Of a DNA stretch of 36,087 nucleotides, positions 6,514 through 15,101 are shown in pieces. Below the pieces are notes generated by a model. The model made no database searches and was not told the origin of the DNA. It worked only from the letters and a program-made list of their open reading frames with translations. This stretch comes from Anaerolineaceae bacterium UBA2260. GTDB taxonomy: Bacteria; Chloroflexota; Anaerolineae; Anaerolineales; Anaerolineaceae. The stretch spans positions 33,846-69,932 of the forward strand of contig DDXM01000008.1 of the NCBI GenBank assembly GCA_002347485.1, written 5' to 3'. The stretch's first letter is position 1; each line of letters begins with the position of its first letter. The translations under genes were made by a program, and so were the position numbers.

Positions 6514-9411
6514 ATGAGCCAGGAAATCATTCGTGTAGTTGGCGCGCGCGCCCATAATCTGAAAAACATCTCCGTGGATATTCCACGTGACAAGCTGGTG
6601 GTCATCACCGGGTTATCCGGTTCTGGTAAGAGCTCACTGGCTTTTGATACCATTTTCGCCGAGGGTCAGCGCCGCTACGTGGAGTCCTTGTCCGCCTACG
6701 CTCGTCAGTTCCTGGGTTTAATGGAAAAACCGGATGTAGATTACATTGAGGGTTTATCGCCAGCGGTGTCGATCGATCAGAAATCCACATCACAAAATCC
6801 GCGTTCCACAGTCGGCACGGTCACCGAGATTTATGATTATCTGCGTCTTTTGTTCGCCCGCGTGGGCATCCCGCACTGCCCGGTGTGCGGCAGGGAAGTG
6901 GTGAAACAATCCGCGCAGGAGATTGTGGACCGGGTGGAAGCCTTGCCGGACGGCACCCGCTTGATCCTGCTCGCGCCGGTGGTGCGCGCCCGTAAAGGCA
7001 CCTACCAGGCGGTATTCGACGAGATCCGCAAGGCGGGGTTCACCAGGGTGCGTGTAGATGGAACGATCTATAACCTGGACGAGGAGATCACGCTTGACCG
7101 CTACAAGAGCCACAACATCGACGCGGTGGTTGATCGTATCGTCATTTCTCGTTCATCCGACGCGGAAGAGCAGCGCTCGTTCCGCTCAAGGCTGACCGAT
7201 TCGGTCGAAACGGCGTTGAAGGTGGGAGAGGGCTACCTGGTGGTGCAGAACATAACCAGCGAACCCCCTGTGGACCTGTTCTTTTCAGAACATCTTTCCT
7301 GCCCGATACACAACATCAGTCTTCCGGAGATTGAGCCGCGAACTTTCTCTTTCAACACCCCTCACGGCGCGTGCCCCGATTGCCAGGGACTTGGCAGCCG
7401 GCTGGAGATTGACCCCGACCTGTTGATCCCTGACCCCGAACGCTCACTGTGCGAGGGCGCGATCACCGCGCTTGAGTGGAACGGACCGCGCGAGCAGGGC
7501 GGATATTACTGGCAGATGATCGAAGCGGTTAGCAAGAAATTCCACATTAATCTTGAAGCGCCGGTGAAAACGATCCCGCCTGAAAAGCTTAATAAGATCC
7601 TCTACGGCACCAACGGTGAGCAATTCGATGTCGTGCTGGAGGGCAGGAACGAGCGCCGGACCTCAATGCAGATGAACTTTGAGGGCGTGATTCCCAACCT
7701 CGAGCGGCGCTTCCGCGAAACCGGCTCGGAGTACATTCGAGCCAAGATTACGGAATTCATGACTGACCGGCCGTGCCCAACCTGCAACGGTAACCGTCTG
7801 CGTCCTGAAGCGCTGGCAGTGACAGTACAGGACCACAATATTGTTGAAATCACGCACTGGCCGATCAACAGCACCCTTGACTTCATCAGCGGCCTCTCCA
7901 AACCTGGTGTGTTGAGCAACCGTGAACAAGCCATCGCTGAGCGCATCCTAAAAGAGATTCACTCCCGACTGGGCTTTTTGGTGAACGTGGGATTGGATTA
8001 CCTGACCCTTAGCCGCCCCGCTGGATCACTCTCCGGGGGCGAAGCCCAGCGCATCCGTCTGGCAACGCAGATTGGCTCTGGCTTGATGGGCGTCCTGTAT
8101 GTCCTGGATGAGCCATCCATTGGGTTGCACTCGCGCGATAATGAAAAGCTGCTGGAGACTTTGAAGCAGCTGCGCGACCAGGGCAATACGGTACTTGTCG
8201 TCGAGCACGACGAGGAGACCATTCGCACCGCCGACTGGATTCTCGACCTGGGACCTGGCGCAGGGGAACACGGTGGAAAGGTTGTCGCCCAGGGAACGCT
8301 GGAGGATATTCTGGCGAACAAGGAAAGCCTCACCGGCGCGTATATCTCGGGGCGCAAAAAGGTGCCCATGCCGAAAAAGCTGCACCCGCGCAATGGTAAA
8401 TCGCTCACGATTTACGGCGCGCGCGCCAACAATCTTAAGAACCTGAATGTCGAGATCCCGCTGGGGCAGTTCGTATGCATCACTGGGGTTTCCGGCTCGG
8501 GTAAATCCACGCTCATGGTCGACCTGTTGTACAACATCCTGGCGCACGAACTGAACCGCGCGCACACCCAGGCTTCGGAATACGACCGCATCGAGGGTCT
8601 GCAATACCTGGATAAGATCATTAATATCGACCAATCTCCGATCGGGCGTTCACCGCGCTCCAACCCGGGGACGTATACCGGTATGTTCGATGAAATTCGC
8701 TCCCTATTCGCGGGAATGCCTGAGAGCAAAATGCGCGGATATAAGGCAGGGCGATTCTCCTTCAATGTCCATGGTGGTCGCTGCGAAGCCTGCCAGGGGC
8801 AGGGGCAGTTGCGCATCGAAATGCAATTCCTGCCGGATATTTATGTCCCCTGCGATGTGTGCCATGGATCGCGCTTCAATCGCGAGACGCTGCAGGTGAA
8901 ATACAAAGGATTAAGCATAGCTGAAGTGCTGGATATGACAGTCGAAGAAGGGATCAAGCTCTTTGCCAACATCCCTGCCATCCTTAATAAGCTGGAAACG
9001 TTAAACAAGGTCGGGCTGGGTTATATCAAGATCGGGCAGCCCGGCACGACCCTTTCGGGTGGGGAGGCGCAGCGGGTCAAACTGGCCAAAGAACTTTCGC
9101 GCCGCGCGACCGGGCGCACGCTCTACGTGCTCGATGAACCTTCGGTGGGTCTGCACGCGGCGGATGTGCACATGCTCATCGACGTGCTGCAGCACCTGGT
9201 GGACGCCGGAAATTCGGTGCTGATTATCGAGCATAACCTGGATATCATCAAGGTGGCGGATTACATCATCGACCTGGGCCCGGAAGGCGGCGACCGCGGC
9301 GGCGAACTGATCGCTTGCGGTACTCCGCGCGAAATTTGCGAGGTGCCCGCTTCCTTCACCGGACAATTTCTCAAGGACTACCTCAGATTGCACGACCAGG
9401 AATGCAAATAA
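6514..9411 (+). CDS. uvrA: UvrA, excinuclease ABC ATPase subunit
   Basis: This 965-residue protein is full length for UvrA, the DNA-damage sensor of nucleotide excision repair. The first Walker A, GLSGSGKSS, is near residue 33 and the second, GVSGSGKST, near residue 661. ABC signatures SLSGGEAQR and TLSGGEAQR and Walker B motifs VLDEPSIGLH and VLDEPSVGLH are present. The UvrB-binding and insertion domains start after VGTVTEIYDYLRL. The C-terminal zinc finger has CEACQGQG and CDVCHG. The first zinc module reads CPIH...CPDC, with a histidine at the usual second cysteine. The ATG is preceded by AGGAAGA. It is monocistronic, with its own terminator after the stop. Confidence 0.97.
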   Translation: MSQEIIRVVGARAHNLKNISVDIPRDKLVVITGLSGSGKSSLAFDTIFAEGQRRYVESLSAYARQFLGLMEKPDVDYIEGLSPAVSIDQKSTSQNPRSTVGTVTEIYDYLRLLFARVGIPHCPVCGREVVKQSAQEIVDRVEALPDGTRLILLAPVVRARKGTYQAVFDEIRKAGFTRVRVDGTIYNLDEEITLDRYKSHNIDAVVDRIVISRSSDAEEQRSFRSRLTDSVETALKVGEGYLVVQNITSEPPVDLFFSEHLSCPIHNISLPEIEPRTFSFNTPHGACPDCQGLGSRLEIDPDLLIPDPERSLCEGAITALEWNGPREQGGYYWQMIEAVSKKFHINLEAPVKTIPPEKLNKILYGTNGEQFDVVLEGRNERRTSMQMNFEGVIPNLERRFRETGSEYIRAKITEFMTDRPCPTCNGNRLRPEALAVTVQDHNIVEITHWPINSTLDFISGLSKPGVLSNREQAIAERILKEIHSRLGFLVNVGLDYLTLSRPAGSLSGGEAQRIRLATQIGSGLMGVLYVLDEPSIGLHSRDNEKLLETLKQLRDQGNTVLVVEHDEETIRTADWILDLGPGAGEHGGKVVAQGTLEDILANKESLTGAYISGRKKVPMPKKLHPRNGKSLTIYGARANNLKNLNVEIPLGQFVCITGVSGSGKSTLMVDLLYNILAHELNRAHTQASEYDRIEGLQYLDKIINIDQSPIGRSPRSNPGTYTGMFDEIRSLFAGMPESKMRGYKAGRFSFNVHGGRCEACQGQGQLRIEMQFLPDIYVPCDVCHGSRFNRETLQVKYKGLSIAEVLDMTVEEGIKLFANIPAILNKLETLNKVGLGYIKIGQPGTTLSGGEAQRVKLAKELSRRATGRTLYVLDEPSVGLHAADVHMLIDVLQHLVDAGNSVLIIEHNLDIIKVADYIIDLGPEGGDRGGELIACGTPREICEVPASFTGQFLKDYLRLHDQECK

Positions 9412-9414
9412 TCG

Positions 9415-9445
9415 ATCGGGATGGCTTTTCTACCATCCCGATTTT
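9415..9445. terminator. Terminator between uvrA and the TipAS gene
   Basis: A 10-bp perfect stem (ATCGGGATGG / CCATCCCGAT) with an 8-base loop is followed by TTTTG. It starts a few bases after the uvrA stop and ends just before the stop codon of the convergent gene on the minus strand, so it may end transcription from both sides. Confidence 0.75.
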
Positions 9446-9446
9446 G

Positions 9447-9869
9447 TCATTGGTGCTTGTGTTGTTCGGAATCGCCGCCGGTGTAAATGGCTATCGCGCG
9501 TGAGAGGAAAATTGGCAAGGCCGGGTGAAAGCTTTCGTAAAACGCGAAAAATCGCTCATCCTCGCGGTACATGATCCCCAATTCGGCGAAAATTTCCAGC
9601 GTGCAATCATAAAAACGGTTGATATACGCATGCCACTCCGCGATCAATTGCTGCACGCGCGGGCTGCGCTCACCCAACGGAATGGATTGCAAGATTGCCA
9701 GCGTGATGCGCTCGCCATCCGCCATGAGGGCTTTCTTTTCCACGTTATCAAGCGCGTTCCAACGGGTGACGGATTGCCTGACGAGCCCCGAGTCCCAGTG
9801 TTCCTCGGTGTACTTCTGATACTCAGCCTGCTGCTGTTCTGAAAATTCGTTGAAATACTGATTCGTCAT
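9447..9869 (-). CDS. Stand-alone TipAS ligand-recognition domain protein
   Basis: About 140 residues matching the TipAS antibiotic-recognition domain of TipA-type MerR regulators. It begins with the FNEFSEQQQAEYQKYTEEHW region, has the RWNALDNVEKKALMADGERI helix pair, and carries the typical FYDCTLEIFAELGIMYREDERF and FYESFHPALPIFLSRAI segments. The MerR-type DNA-binding domain and coiled coil are absent, so it is a binding domain alone, comparable to TipA short forms that sequester thiopeptides or other ligands. The ATG at 9869 is preferred because family similarity begins there. A GTG at 9911 would add 14 residues unlike the family and would lie inside a palindrome. It is downstream of the unknown gene at 9932-10753. 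Confidence 0.75.
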   Translation of the reverse strand: MTNQYFNEFSEQQQAEYQKYTEEHWDSGLVRQSVTRWNALDNVEKKALMADGERITLAILQSIPLGERSPRVQQLIAEWHAYINRFYDCTLEIFAELGIMYREDERFFAFYESFHPALPIFLSRAIAIYTGGDSEQHKHQ

Positions 9870-9904
9870 TGGATACCCGGTGATGCCTGATTTTTCGGGT
9901 GAGT

Positions 9905-9924
9905 TTGTCACCCAGTGGTGACAA
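9905..9924. promoter_or_regulatory. Perfect 8-bp inverted repeat, possible operator
   Basis: TTGTCACC, a 4-base centre CAGT, then GGTGACAA. It lies 36 bp upstream of the preferred start of the TipAS gene and 7 bp past the stop of the preceding gene. No T-run follows on the minus strand, which argues against a terminator and for a protein-binding site. Confidence 0.4.
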
Positions 9925-9931
9925 TTCTACC

Positions 9932-10753
9932 TTAAATGCCGACTTGTTCTCTCAACCACGATGCGAGCGGTTCAATCACCTCAATTTCGCGCAGATTATC
10001 CGGGTGGATGGACTCATCTTCATACGCTGCACAGGTCAGTTCGTTCAACCGCTTTACCCGTTTTTCAGACGGGATCTTCGCCTGCAAGTGGTAAGGATAA
10101 CTGTAGTCCGGTGTGAGCAGGCGGATCTCCTCCTGGTTCAAAAAAGAAGTGATCACCGCGCTCAGCACAGCCTGGAAGAGAAAAATGCGATGCAGGGAAT
10201 CTGTAAGGTATGACTTGAAAGTCTCATCAATCCAGAGTTCCTCGAGCGTTGCCATCCATTTCGAACACAATTCTTGGGAAGGATCCAGACTGAAACAATG
10301 GGTATTGAAGTAGGGGAGGATTTCCCTGGCATCCACATGGGACTGGAGTGTGTAATCTGGAATGCGGTTACCCGTTGCCTGGTAAATCTGTTGCCAGAAC
10401 CCGCTGAGTGGTTGGCCAGCGGGTTGACCAACATTCGTGATATGCACCGGGCGAAAGGCAGCTTTGTGAGGGGGTGTCAACAGGAATTGCATTGGCGGGC
10501 GCAGCAGAAGACATGCGGGATCGATCCAGATCATCACCTTGCCTGCCTGGTGCGCAGCCTCCTCTGCCAGTTTGCAGGCCAATACTTTGGCGCTGAACAG
10601 GCACCCGGCGAGGGAAGCGGGATGATGGATGCCAGCCACGCTGACCTCCGGAAATTCAGAAAAGGTATCCCCGACCTCTACCAATGTGTAAACGAGTGCA
10701 GGTGAACTGGAAAGCCCGCCCGCGAAGGCGCGCTTGCTGCTTTGACTCATCAT
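9932..10753 (-). CDS. Unknown protein, possible GT-A-like fold
   Basis: I do not recognise this 273-residue soluble protein. Visible features are a strand-like IWIDPACLLLRPP around residues 75-87, resembling the metal-binding strand of nucleotide-sugar transferases (there usually D-x-D), then AFRPVHITNVG, GFWQQIYQATG and YFNTHCFSLDPSQELCSKWM, an arrangement reminiscent of glycosyltransferase-like folds. The second aspartate of a DxD motif is missing, so catalysis is doubtful. There is no signal peptide or membrane segment. The ATG has GAGGGAG 4-10 bases upstream, a strong ribosome site. A promoter-like pair lies upstream on the minus strand, and the TipAS gene follows on the same strand. Confidence 0.55.
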   Translation of the reverse strand: MMSQSSKRAFAGGLSSSPALVYTLVEVGDTFSEFPEVSVAGIHHPASLAGCLFSAKVLACKLAEEAAHQAGKVMIWIDPACLLLRPPMQFLLTPPHKAAFRPVHITNVGQPAGQPLSGFWQQIYQATGNRIPDYTLQSHVDAREILPYFNTHCFSLDPSQELCSKWMATLEELWIDETFKSYLTDSLHRIFLFQAVLSAVITSFLNQEEIRLLTPDYSYPYHLQAKIPSEKRVKRLNELTCAAYEDESIHPDNLREIEVIEPLASWLREQVGI

Positions 10754-10814
10754 ATTCTCCCTCTGCGGACCTGAAATCCGCTCTAGGGTAACATTTATTT
10801 TGAGTCAACGTTTT

Positions 10815-10843
10815 CTTGTAAAGTAAGATTAATTGTGAGTCAA
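10815..10843 (-). promoter_or_regulatory. Candidate promoter for the unknown gene at 9932-10753
   Basis: On the minus strand TTGACT (10843-10838) and TACAAG (10820-10815) are separated by 17 bases. TTGACTCA occurs a second time just downstream, near 10799-10806, so a repeated half-site for a regulator is also possible. Confidence 0.35.
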
Positions 10844-10904
10844 TTCGGGTCTGCCACCAGAACGTGTGTATAATGTATGAAGACCAAGTACAGAAGGAGC
10901 AATT

Positions 10905-11780
10905 ATGGCTGCCCGGGTGATCGATGGAAAGTTGATTGGCGAGGAACTTCGCAAGGAAGTTGAGGTGGGCGTGCAGGAAAGGCTTAAGGCCGGAAAATCG
11001 CGTCCGGGACTGGCCACCGTCCTGGTGGGAGAAAATCCCGCTTCCCAGGTATACGTAAAATCCAAACAGAAAGCCTGCGCTGAGGTTGGGATCGAGTCTT
11101 TTGGATTTGAACTACCCAAAGAAGCCGGGCAAGATGAAGTTGAAAAACTGGTAAAGCAGCTCAATGATGACCCCAAAGTGAATGGCATCCTGGTGCAATT
11201 ACCGTTGCCATCAGGTTTTGATGAAGAAAGAGTCCTCAACGCGATCTCGATTGAAAAAGATGTGGATGGCTTTCATCCGTTGAATATCGGTCGGCTGGCG
11301 CAAAAAGGGCGCGATCCGCTCTTCATCCCCTGCACCCCGGCCGGCGTTATGTACATGCTCGAACGCGAACTTCCCACTCTGGAAGGCGCGAACGCGGTGG
11401 TTTTGGGGCGCTCGAACATCGTGGGAATGCCCGTGGCCTTGCTGCTCGTGCGCGCCAACGCGACCGTGACCATCTGTCATTCGCGCAGCAAGAACCTGCC
11501 GGACATTGTGCGCAACGCGGACGTGCTGGTGGCGGCGGTAGGCAAAGCTGAAATGGTGCGCGGAGATTGGGTCAAACCCGGCGCGGTGGTGATCGACGTG
11601 GGGATCAACCGCGTTGAGGACGCCACCAAACCGCGCGGATACCGCCTGGTGGGAGACGTGCATTATGAAGAAGCCGCCCAGGTCGCGCAGGCGATCACCC
11701 CGGTGCCCGGAGGAGTAGGGCCCCTGACCATTGCCATGCTGCTGCGCAACACACTGCGGGCTGCCAACCTGGCTGATTAA
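10905..11780 (+). CDS. folD: FolD, methylene-THF dehydrogenase / cyclohydrolase
   Basis: The 291-residue bifunctional enzyme interconverts 5,10-methylene-, methenyl- and 10-formyl-tetrahydrofolate. Conserved parts are the catalytic lysine in YVKSKQKACAEVGI, the motif GILVQLPLP, the substrate motif DVDGFHP, PCTPAGVMYML, and the Rossmann element GRSNIVGMP. AGAAGGAG lies 5-12 bases before the ATG, and a TATAAT box is at 10869-10874. One-carbon transfer links to purine synthesis and, in anaerobes, to formate metabolism. It lies immediately upstream of the purine-degradation genes, but a hairpin separates them. Confidence 0.96.
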   Translation: MAARVIDGKLIGEELRKEVEVGVQERLKAGKSRPGLATVLVGENPASQVYVKSKQKACAEVGIESFGFELPKEAGQDEVEKLVKQLNDDPKVNGILVQLPLPSGFDEERVLNAISIEKDVDGFHPLNIGRLAQKGRDPLFIPCTPAGVMYMLERELPTLEGANAVVLGRSNIVGMPVALLLVRANATVTICHSRSKNLPDIVRNADVLVAAVGKAEMVRGDWVKPGAVVIDVGINRVEDATKPRGYRLVGDVHYEEAAQVAQAITPVPGGVGPLTIAMLLRNTLRAANLAD

Positions 11781-11788
11781 CATGTCAC

Positions 11789-11826
11789 TTGTCTGACAAT
11801 TGACATTTAGTTCGATATCTTATACA
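11789..11826 (+). promoter_or_regulatory. Candidate promoter with GntR-type half-site palindrome
   Basis: The palindrome TTGTCTGACAA (11789-11799) fits the GntR-superfamily pattern of GT and AC half-sites around a short centre. It directly abuts TTGACA (11800-11805, a perfect -35). A TATACA -10-like box lies at 11821-11826 after 15 bases, shorter than ideal. This would drive the 8-oxoguanine deaminase operon, and the GntR/UTRA gene inside that operon is the obvious candidate repressor. Binding is inference. Confidence 0.45.
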
Positions 11827-11829
11827 CTC

Positions 11830-11861
11830 AAGGTGTGAGAATTAAACAATTCTCACACCTT
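11830..11861. terminator. 14-bp perfect inverted repeat: terminator or operator
   Basis: AAGGTGTGAGAATT, loop AAAC, then the exact complement, followed by TTCC. It lies 50 bp past the folD stop and could end folD transcription, although the T-run is short. It also starts right after the candidate -10 box at 11821, so it could form a 5' mRNA hairpin or act as a regulator site instead. Confidence 0.6.
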
Positions 11862-11882
11862 TTCCAAATGAAAGAGAGAATC

Positions 11883-13265
11883 ATGAGCACCTTACTGATC
11901 AAGCACGCTGAAGTCCTTGTAACAATGGATGACCACCGCAGGGAAATCCCCGATGGTGGTCTTTTTATTCGCGATGGGTTCATCGAGCAGGTGGGACAGA
12001 GCGCCCAATTACCACAGTCGGCTGATGAGGTTCTCGATCTGAGCGGGCATGTTGTGCTGCCGGGATTGATCAACACCCACCACCATTTCTACCAGACGCT
12101 CACGCGGGCGGTGCCCGCGGCCCAAAATGCCAATCTTTTTAACTGGCTGACTACTTTGTATCCCATCTGGGCGCGCATGACGCCCGAAGATATCCGCATC
12201 TCTACCCAGACCGCCTTGAGTGAACTGGCGCTTTCGGGATGCACCACCGCCTCTGACCACCTCTATTTGTTCCCCAATGGCTCAAAGCTGGACGACGAGA
12301 TTGAAGCTGCCAGGCCGATCGGTTTGAGGCTTCACGCTTCGCGCGGCTCAATGAGCCTGGGGCAAAGCCAGGGTGGGTTGCCACCCGACAGTGTGGTCGA
12401 CAGTGAAGAGAACATTCTGGTGGACAGTGAAAGGTTGATCCAGGTTTACCATGACCCTCATCCCGGCGCGATGTTGCAGATCGTACTCGCGCCTTGTTCG
12501 CCTTTCAGCGTAACGGGGGATTTGATGAAACAAAGTGCAGCTCTGGCGCGGCGCTACGGCGTGCAGCTGCACACGCACCTGGCGGAAACGCAGGACGAAG
12601 AACAGTTCTGCCTGGAGAAATTCGGTTACCGCCCGGTGGCGTACATGCAATCGCTGGACTGGGTGGGTGACGACGTGTGGTTTGCCCATTCGGTGCATGT
12701 CAACCAGAAGGAGATCGAGGTTTACGCGCGCGAGCGTTGCGGCGTGGCGCATTGCCCCAGCTCCAATATGCGCCTGGCATCAGGGATCGCGCCTCTGGTG
12801 GAATTCCTAAAGGCCGGGGTCAACGTGGGTATTGGCGTCGATGGCTCCGCTAGCAACGATGGTTCGCACCTGCTGGCAGAAGCGCGCCAGGCGATGCTGC
12901 TGGCGCGACTGAACGCCGGATTGAAAGGAGCGTCATTATCCTCCACCAGCAGCGAGATCTTCTCGGTGCGCCAGGCGCTGGAGGTGGCGACTCGCGGCGG
13001 AGCGGCAGTATTGGGCCGCACTGATATCGGCTCGCTTGAGGTGGGCAAATGCGCTGATTTCATCGCTTTTAATCTCAAACGCCTGGATTACGCCGGCGCA
13101 CTGCATGACCCGGTAGCTGCGCTCTTGCTTTGCCAACCGCGTGGGGTCGATTATAACTATGTGCATGGTCAACCGGTTGTCAGCAATGGGGAATTACTTG
13201 GCATTGACCTTGAAAAACATGTGCGGGCGCATAACAAAGCTGCAACAAAATTAATCCAAGGATAA
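11883..13265 (+). CDS. 8-oxoguanine deaminase / SsnA-like amidohydrolase
   Basis: This 460-residue metal-dependent amidohydrolase of the cyclic deaminase group opens with LLIKHAEVLVTMDDHRREIPDGG. It carries the metal motif NTHHHFYQTLTRAVP (histidines 66 and 68), the regions LYPIWARMTPE and SGCTTASDHLYLFPNG, HTHLAETQDEEQF, and GVDGSASNDGSHLLAEARQ with the catalytic aspartate. These match bacterial 8-oxoguanine deaminases closely as I know them; guanine or another oxidised purine is an alternative substrate. The product would be urate from 8-oxoguanine. The ATG at 11883 is chosen because family similarity begins there and AGAGAGAA precedes it. The upstream in-frame start at 11835 lies inside a hairpin. 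The adenine deaminase gene follows after 8 bp. Confidence 0.85.
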   Translation: MSTLLIKHAEVLVTMDDHRREIPDGGLFIRDGFIEQVGQSAQLPQSADEVLDLSGHVVLPGLINTHHHFYQTLTRAVPAAQNANLFNWLTTLYPIWARMTPEDIRISTQTALSELALSGCTTASDHLYLFPNGSKLDDEIEAARPIGLRLHASRGSMSLGQSQGGLPPDSVVDSEENILVDSERLIQVYHDPHPGAMLQIVLAPCSPFSVTGDLMKQSAALARRYGVQLHTHLAETQDEEQFCLEKFGYRPVAYMQSLDWVGDDVWFAHSVHVNQKEIEVYARERCGVAHCPSSNMRLASGIAPLVEFLKAGVNVGIGVDGSASNDGSHLLAEARQAMLLARLNAGLKGASLSSTSSEIFSVRQALEVATRGGAAVLGRTDIGSLEVGKCADFIAFNLKRLDYAGALHDPVAALLLCQPRGVDYNYVHGQPVVSNGELLGIDLEKHVRAHNKAATKLIQG

Positions 13266-13273
13266 AAACCAAA

Positions 13274-15073
13274 ATGGGCATGGATTCTTTCTGGCTGCAA
13301 AATTCGCGTAAACTGGTGGATTGCGCCATGGGGCGCTTGCCGGCTCACCTGGTCATCCTAAATGGCAAATGGGTTTGTGTGCAGACGGGCGAGATCATTC
13401 CGAATATCGATATCGCCATCCGTTCCAAGCACATTGCCTATGTTGGCGAGAACGCCCGGCACACCATCGGTAAGGATACGAAGGTCATCGACGCCAAGGG
13501 AGCCTACCTTGTGCCAGGCTTGCTGGACGCGCATATGCATGTTGAATCCGGTATGGTGACGGTGACCGAATTTGTGCGCGCGGTGCTCCCGCACGGTACG
13601 ACGGGTATGTTTATCGATCCGCACGAAATCGCCAACGTATTTGGGTTTCGCGGGGTCCGCTTGATGGTCGATGACGCCGCGTTACAGCCTATCCATGTGT
13701 TTGTGCAAATGCCGTCCTGTGTTCCTTCCGCGCCCGGTTTTGAAACGCCGGGTGCGGTTTTAGGTCCTAAGGAAGTCGCTGAGGCGATGACCTGGCCGGG
13801 CATCATCGGACTGGGGGAGATGATGGACTTCCCGGGAGTATTCAATGGTGAGGACAAAGCGCACGCCGAAATGGCCGCCACGCGCGCGGCTGGCAAGGTG
13901 ATCGGCGGGCATTACGCGTCGCCTGACCTTGGCAGGGCGTTCCACGGTTACGTGGCAGGGGGTCCCCAGGATGATCATGAGGGCACGCGCCTGGAGGACG
14001 CGGTCGCGCGAGCGCGCCAGGGCATGAAGGTGATGCTGCGCTACGGCTCTGCCTGGCATGATGTGGCCGCGCAGGTGAAAGCGGTCACTGAGATGGGGCT
14101 ATCAAGCCGAAATTTCCTCCTCTGCACCGACGACAGCCAGGCGGAAACCCTGGTGAGTGAAGGTCATATGGATCGTGTGATCCGGCACGCCATCTCCGAG
14201 GGATTGGACGCGATGACCGCCATCCAGATGGCGACGCTCAACACTGCCGAGCATTTTGGCGTTTCGCGTGAGATCGGTCTGATCGCCCCCGGGCGTTACA
14301 GCGATCTGCTGCTGGTTGATGATCTGCAGGATTTTCATCCACGCATGGTCATCGCCAAGGGCAAGGTCGTGTTCGACGATGGCGAAACCCTGGTCAACCT
14401 GCCTGAACGCGAGTACCCGGAATGGGTGACCAATTCAGTTCATTTGCCGCGCCCGCTGCGCGCGGATGATTTTAAATTAACAACCAACGGCGCAAAGGTC
14501 ACCGCGCACGTAATTGGGGTAATCGAAAACCAGGCTCCGACAAAACACCTTGTCTTCGAGATGGATGTAATAGGTAGTGAGGTGCACCCGGACATTTTCC
14601 GCGATATTGCCAAGATCGCCCTGGTAGAACGCCACCAGCCGACGGGAAAAGTGCAGGTGGGGTTGGTACACGGCTTTGGTTTCACAAAAGCCTGCGCAGT
14701 GGCCACCACGGTCGCGCATGACAGCCACCAGATGATCGTGGTTGGCACCGACGAATCGCAAATGGCGCTGGCAGCCAATCACCTGGCCGAGATCGGCGGT
14801 GGACAGGTGGTGGTCAGCGAGGGTAGGGTACTGGGTGAGATCCGCTTGGAGATCGCTGGATTGATGTCCACCCAGAGCGCGGAGAGGGTAGCGGCTGAAG
14901 CGGCGGAATTGTTGTACGGGTTCAGAGAATGCGGTTGCGCACTAAATAATCCAAACATGACCATGAGCCTGCTCGGGCTGGTTGTGATCCCGCAACTCAG
15001 GATCTCGGACATGGGACTGGTGGACGTCGACCGCTTTGGCTTTATCCCTGTGCTTGAACCGCACATTGAGTAG
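13274..15073 (+). CDS. ade: Adenine deaminase
   Basis: This 599-residue enzyme is the full length of the Ade (AdeC) amidohydrolase family that turns adenine into hypoxanthine and ammonia. Motifs include PGLLDAHMHVESGMVT (metal histidines 87 and 89), HGTTGMFIDPHEIANVFG, the glutamate in GLGEMMDFPGV, LLCTDD with the catalytic aspartate, and the family-specific C-terminal domain from about residue 420, with GFGFTKACAVATTVAHDSHQ and NNPNMTMSLLGLVVIPQLRISD. The start is inferred from the spacing to AAGGAT at the end of the previous gene; an ATG two codons later is equally possible. It is translated from the same operon as the oxopurine deaminase. Confidence 0.93.
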   Translation: MGMDSFWLQNSRKLVDCAMGRLPAHLVILNGKWVCVQTGEIIPNIDIAIRSKHIAYVGENARHTIGKDTKVIDAKGAYLVPGLLDAHMHVESGMVTVTEFVRAVLPHGTTGMFIDPHEIANVFGFRGVRLMVDDAALQPIHVFVQMPSCVPSAPGFETPGAVLGPKEVAEAMTWPGIIGLGEMMDFPGVFNGEDKAHAEMAATRAAGKVIGGHYASPDLGRAFHGYVAGGPQDDHEGTRLEDAVARARQGMKVMLRYGSAWHDVAAQVKAVTEMGLSSRNFLLCTDDSQAETLVSEGHMDRVIRHAISEGLDAMTAIQMATLNTAEHFGVSREIGLIAPGRYSDLLLVDDLQDFHPRMVIAKGKVVFDDGETLVNLPEREYPEWVTNSVHLPRPLRADDFKLTTNGAKVTAHVIGVIENQAPTKHLVFEMDVIGSEVHPDIFRDIAKIALVERHQPTGKVQVGLVHGFGFTKACAVATTVAHDSHQMIVVGTDESQMALAANHLAEIGGGQVVVSEGRVLGEIRLEIAGLMSTQSAERVAAEAAELLYGFRECGCALNNPNMTMSLLGLVVIPQLRISDMGLVDVDRFGFIPVLEPHIE

Positions 15074-15101
15074 ATCGTCGAATTACAAGGATACTTACCT
15101 G

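Noticed and set aside
11835..11882. N-terminal extension of the 8-oxoguanine deaminase from an upstream in-frame start
   Set aside because: The extension is translated from the arm of a perfect hairpin and has no family similarity; the start at 11883 has a proper ribosome site.
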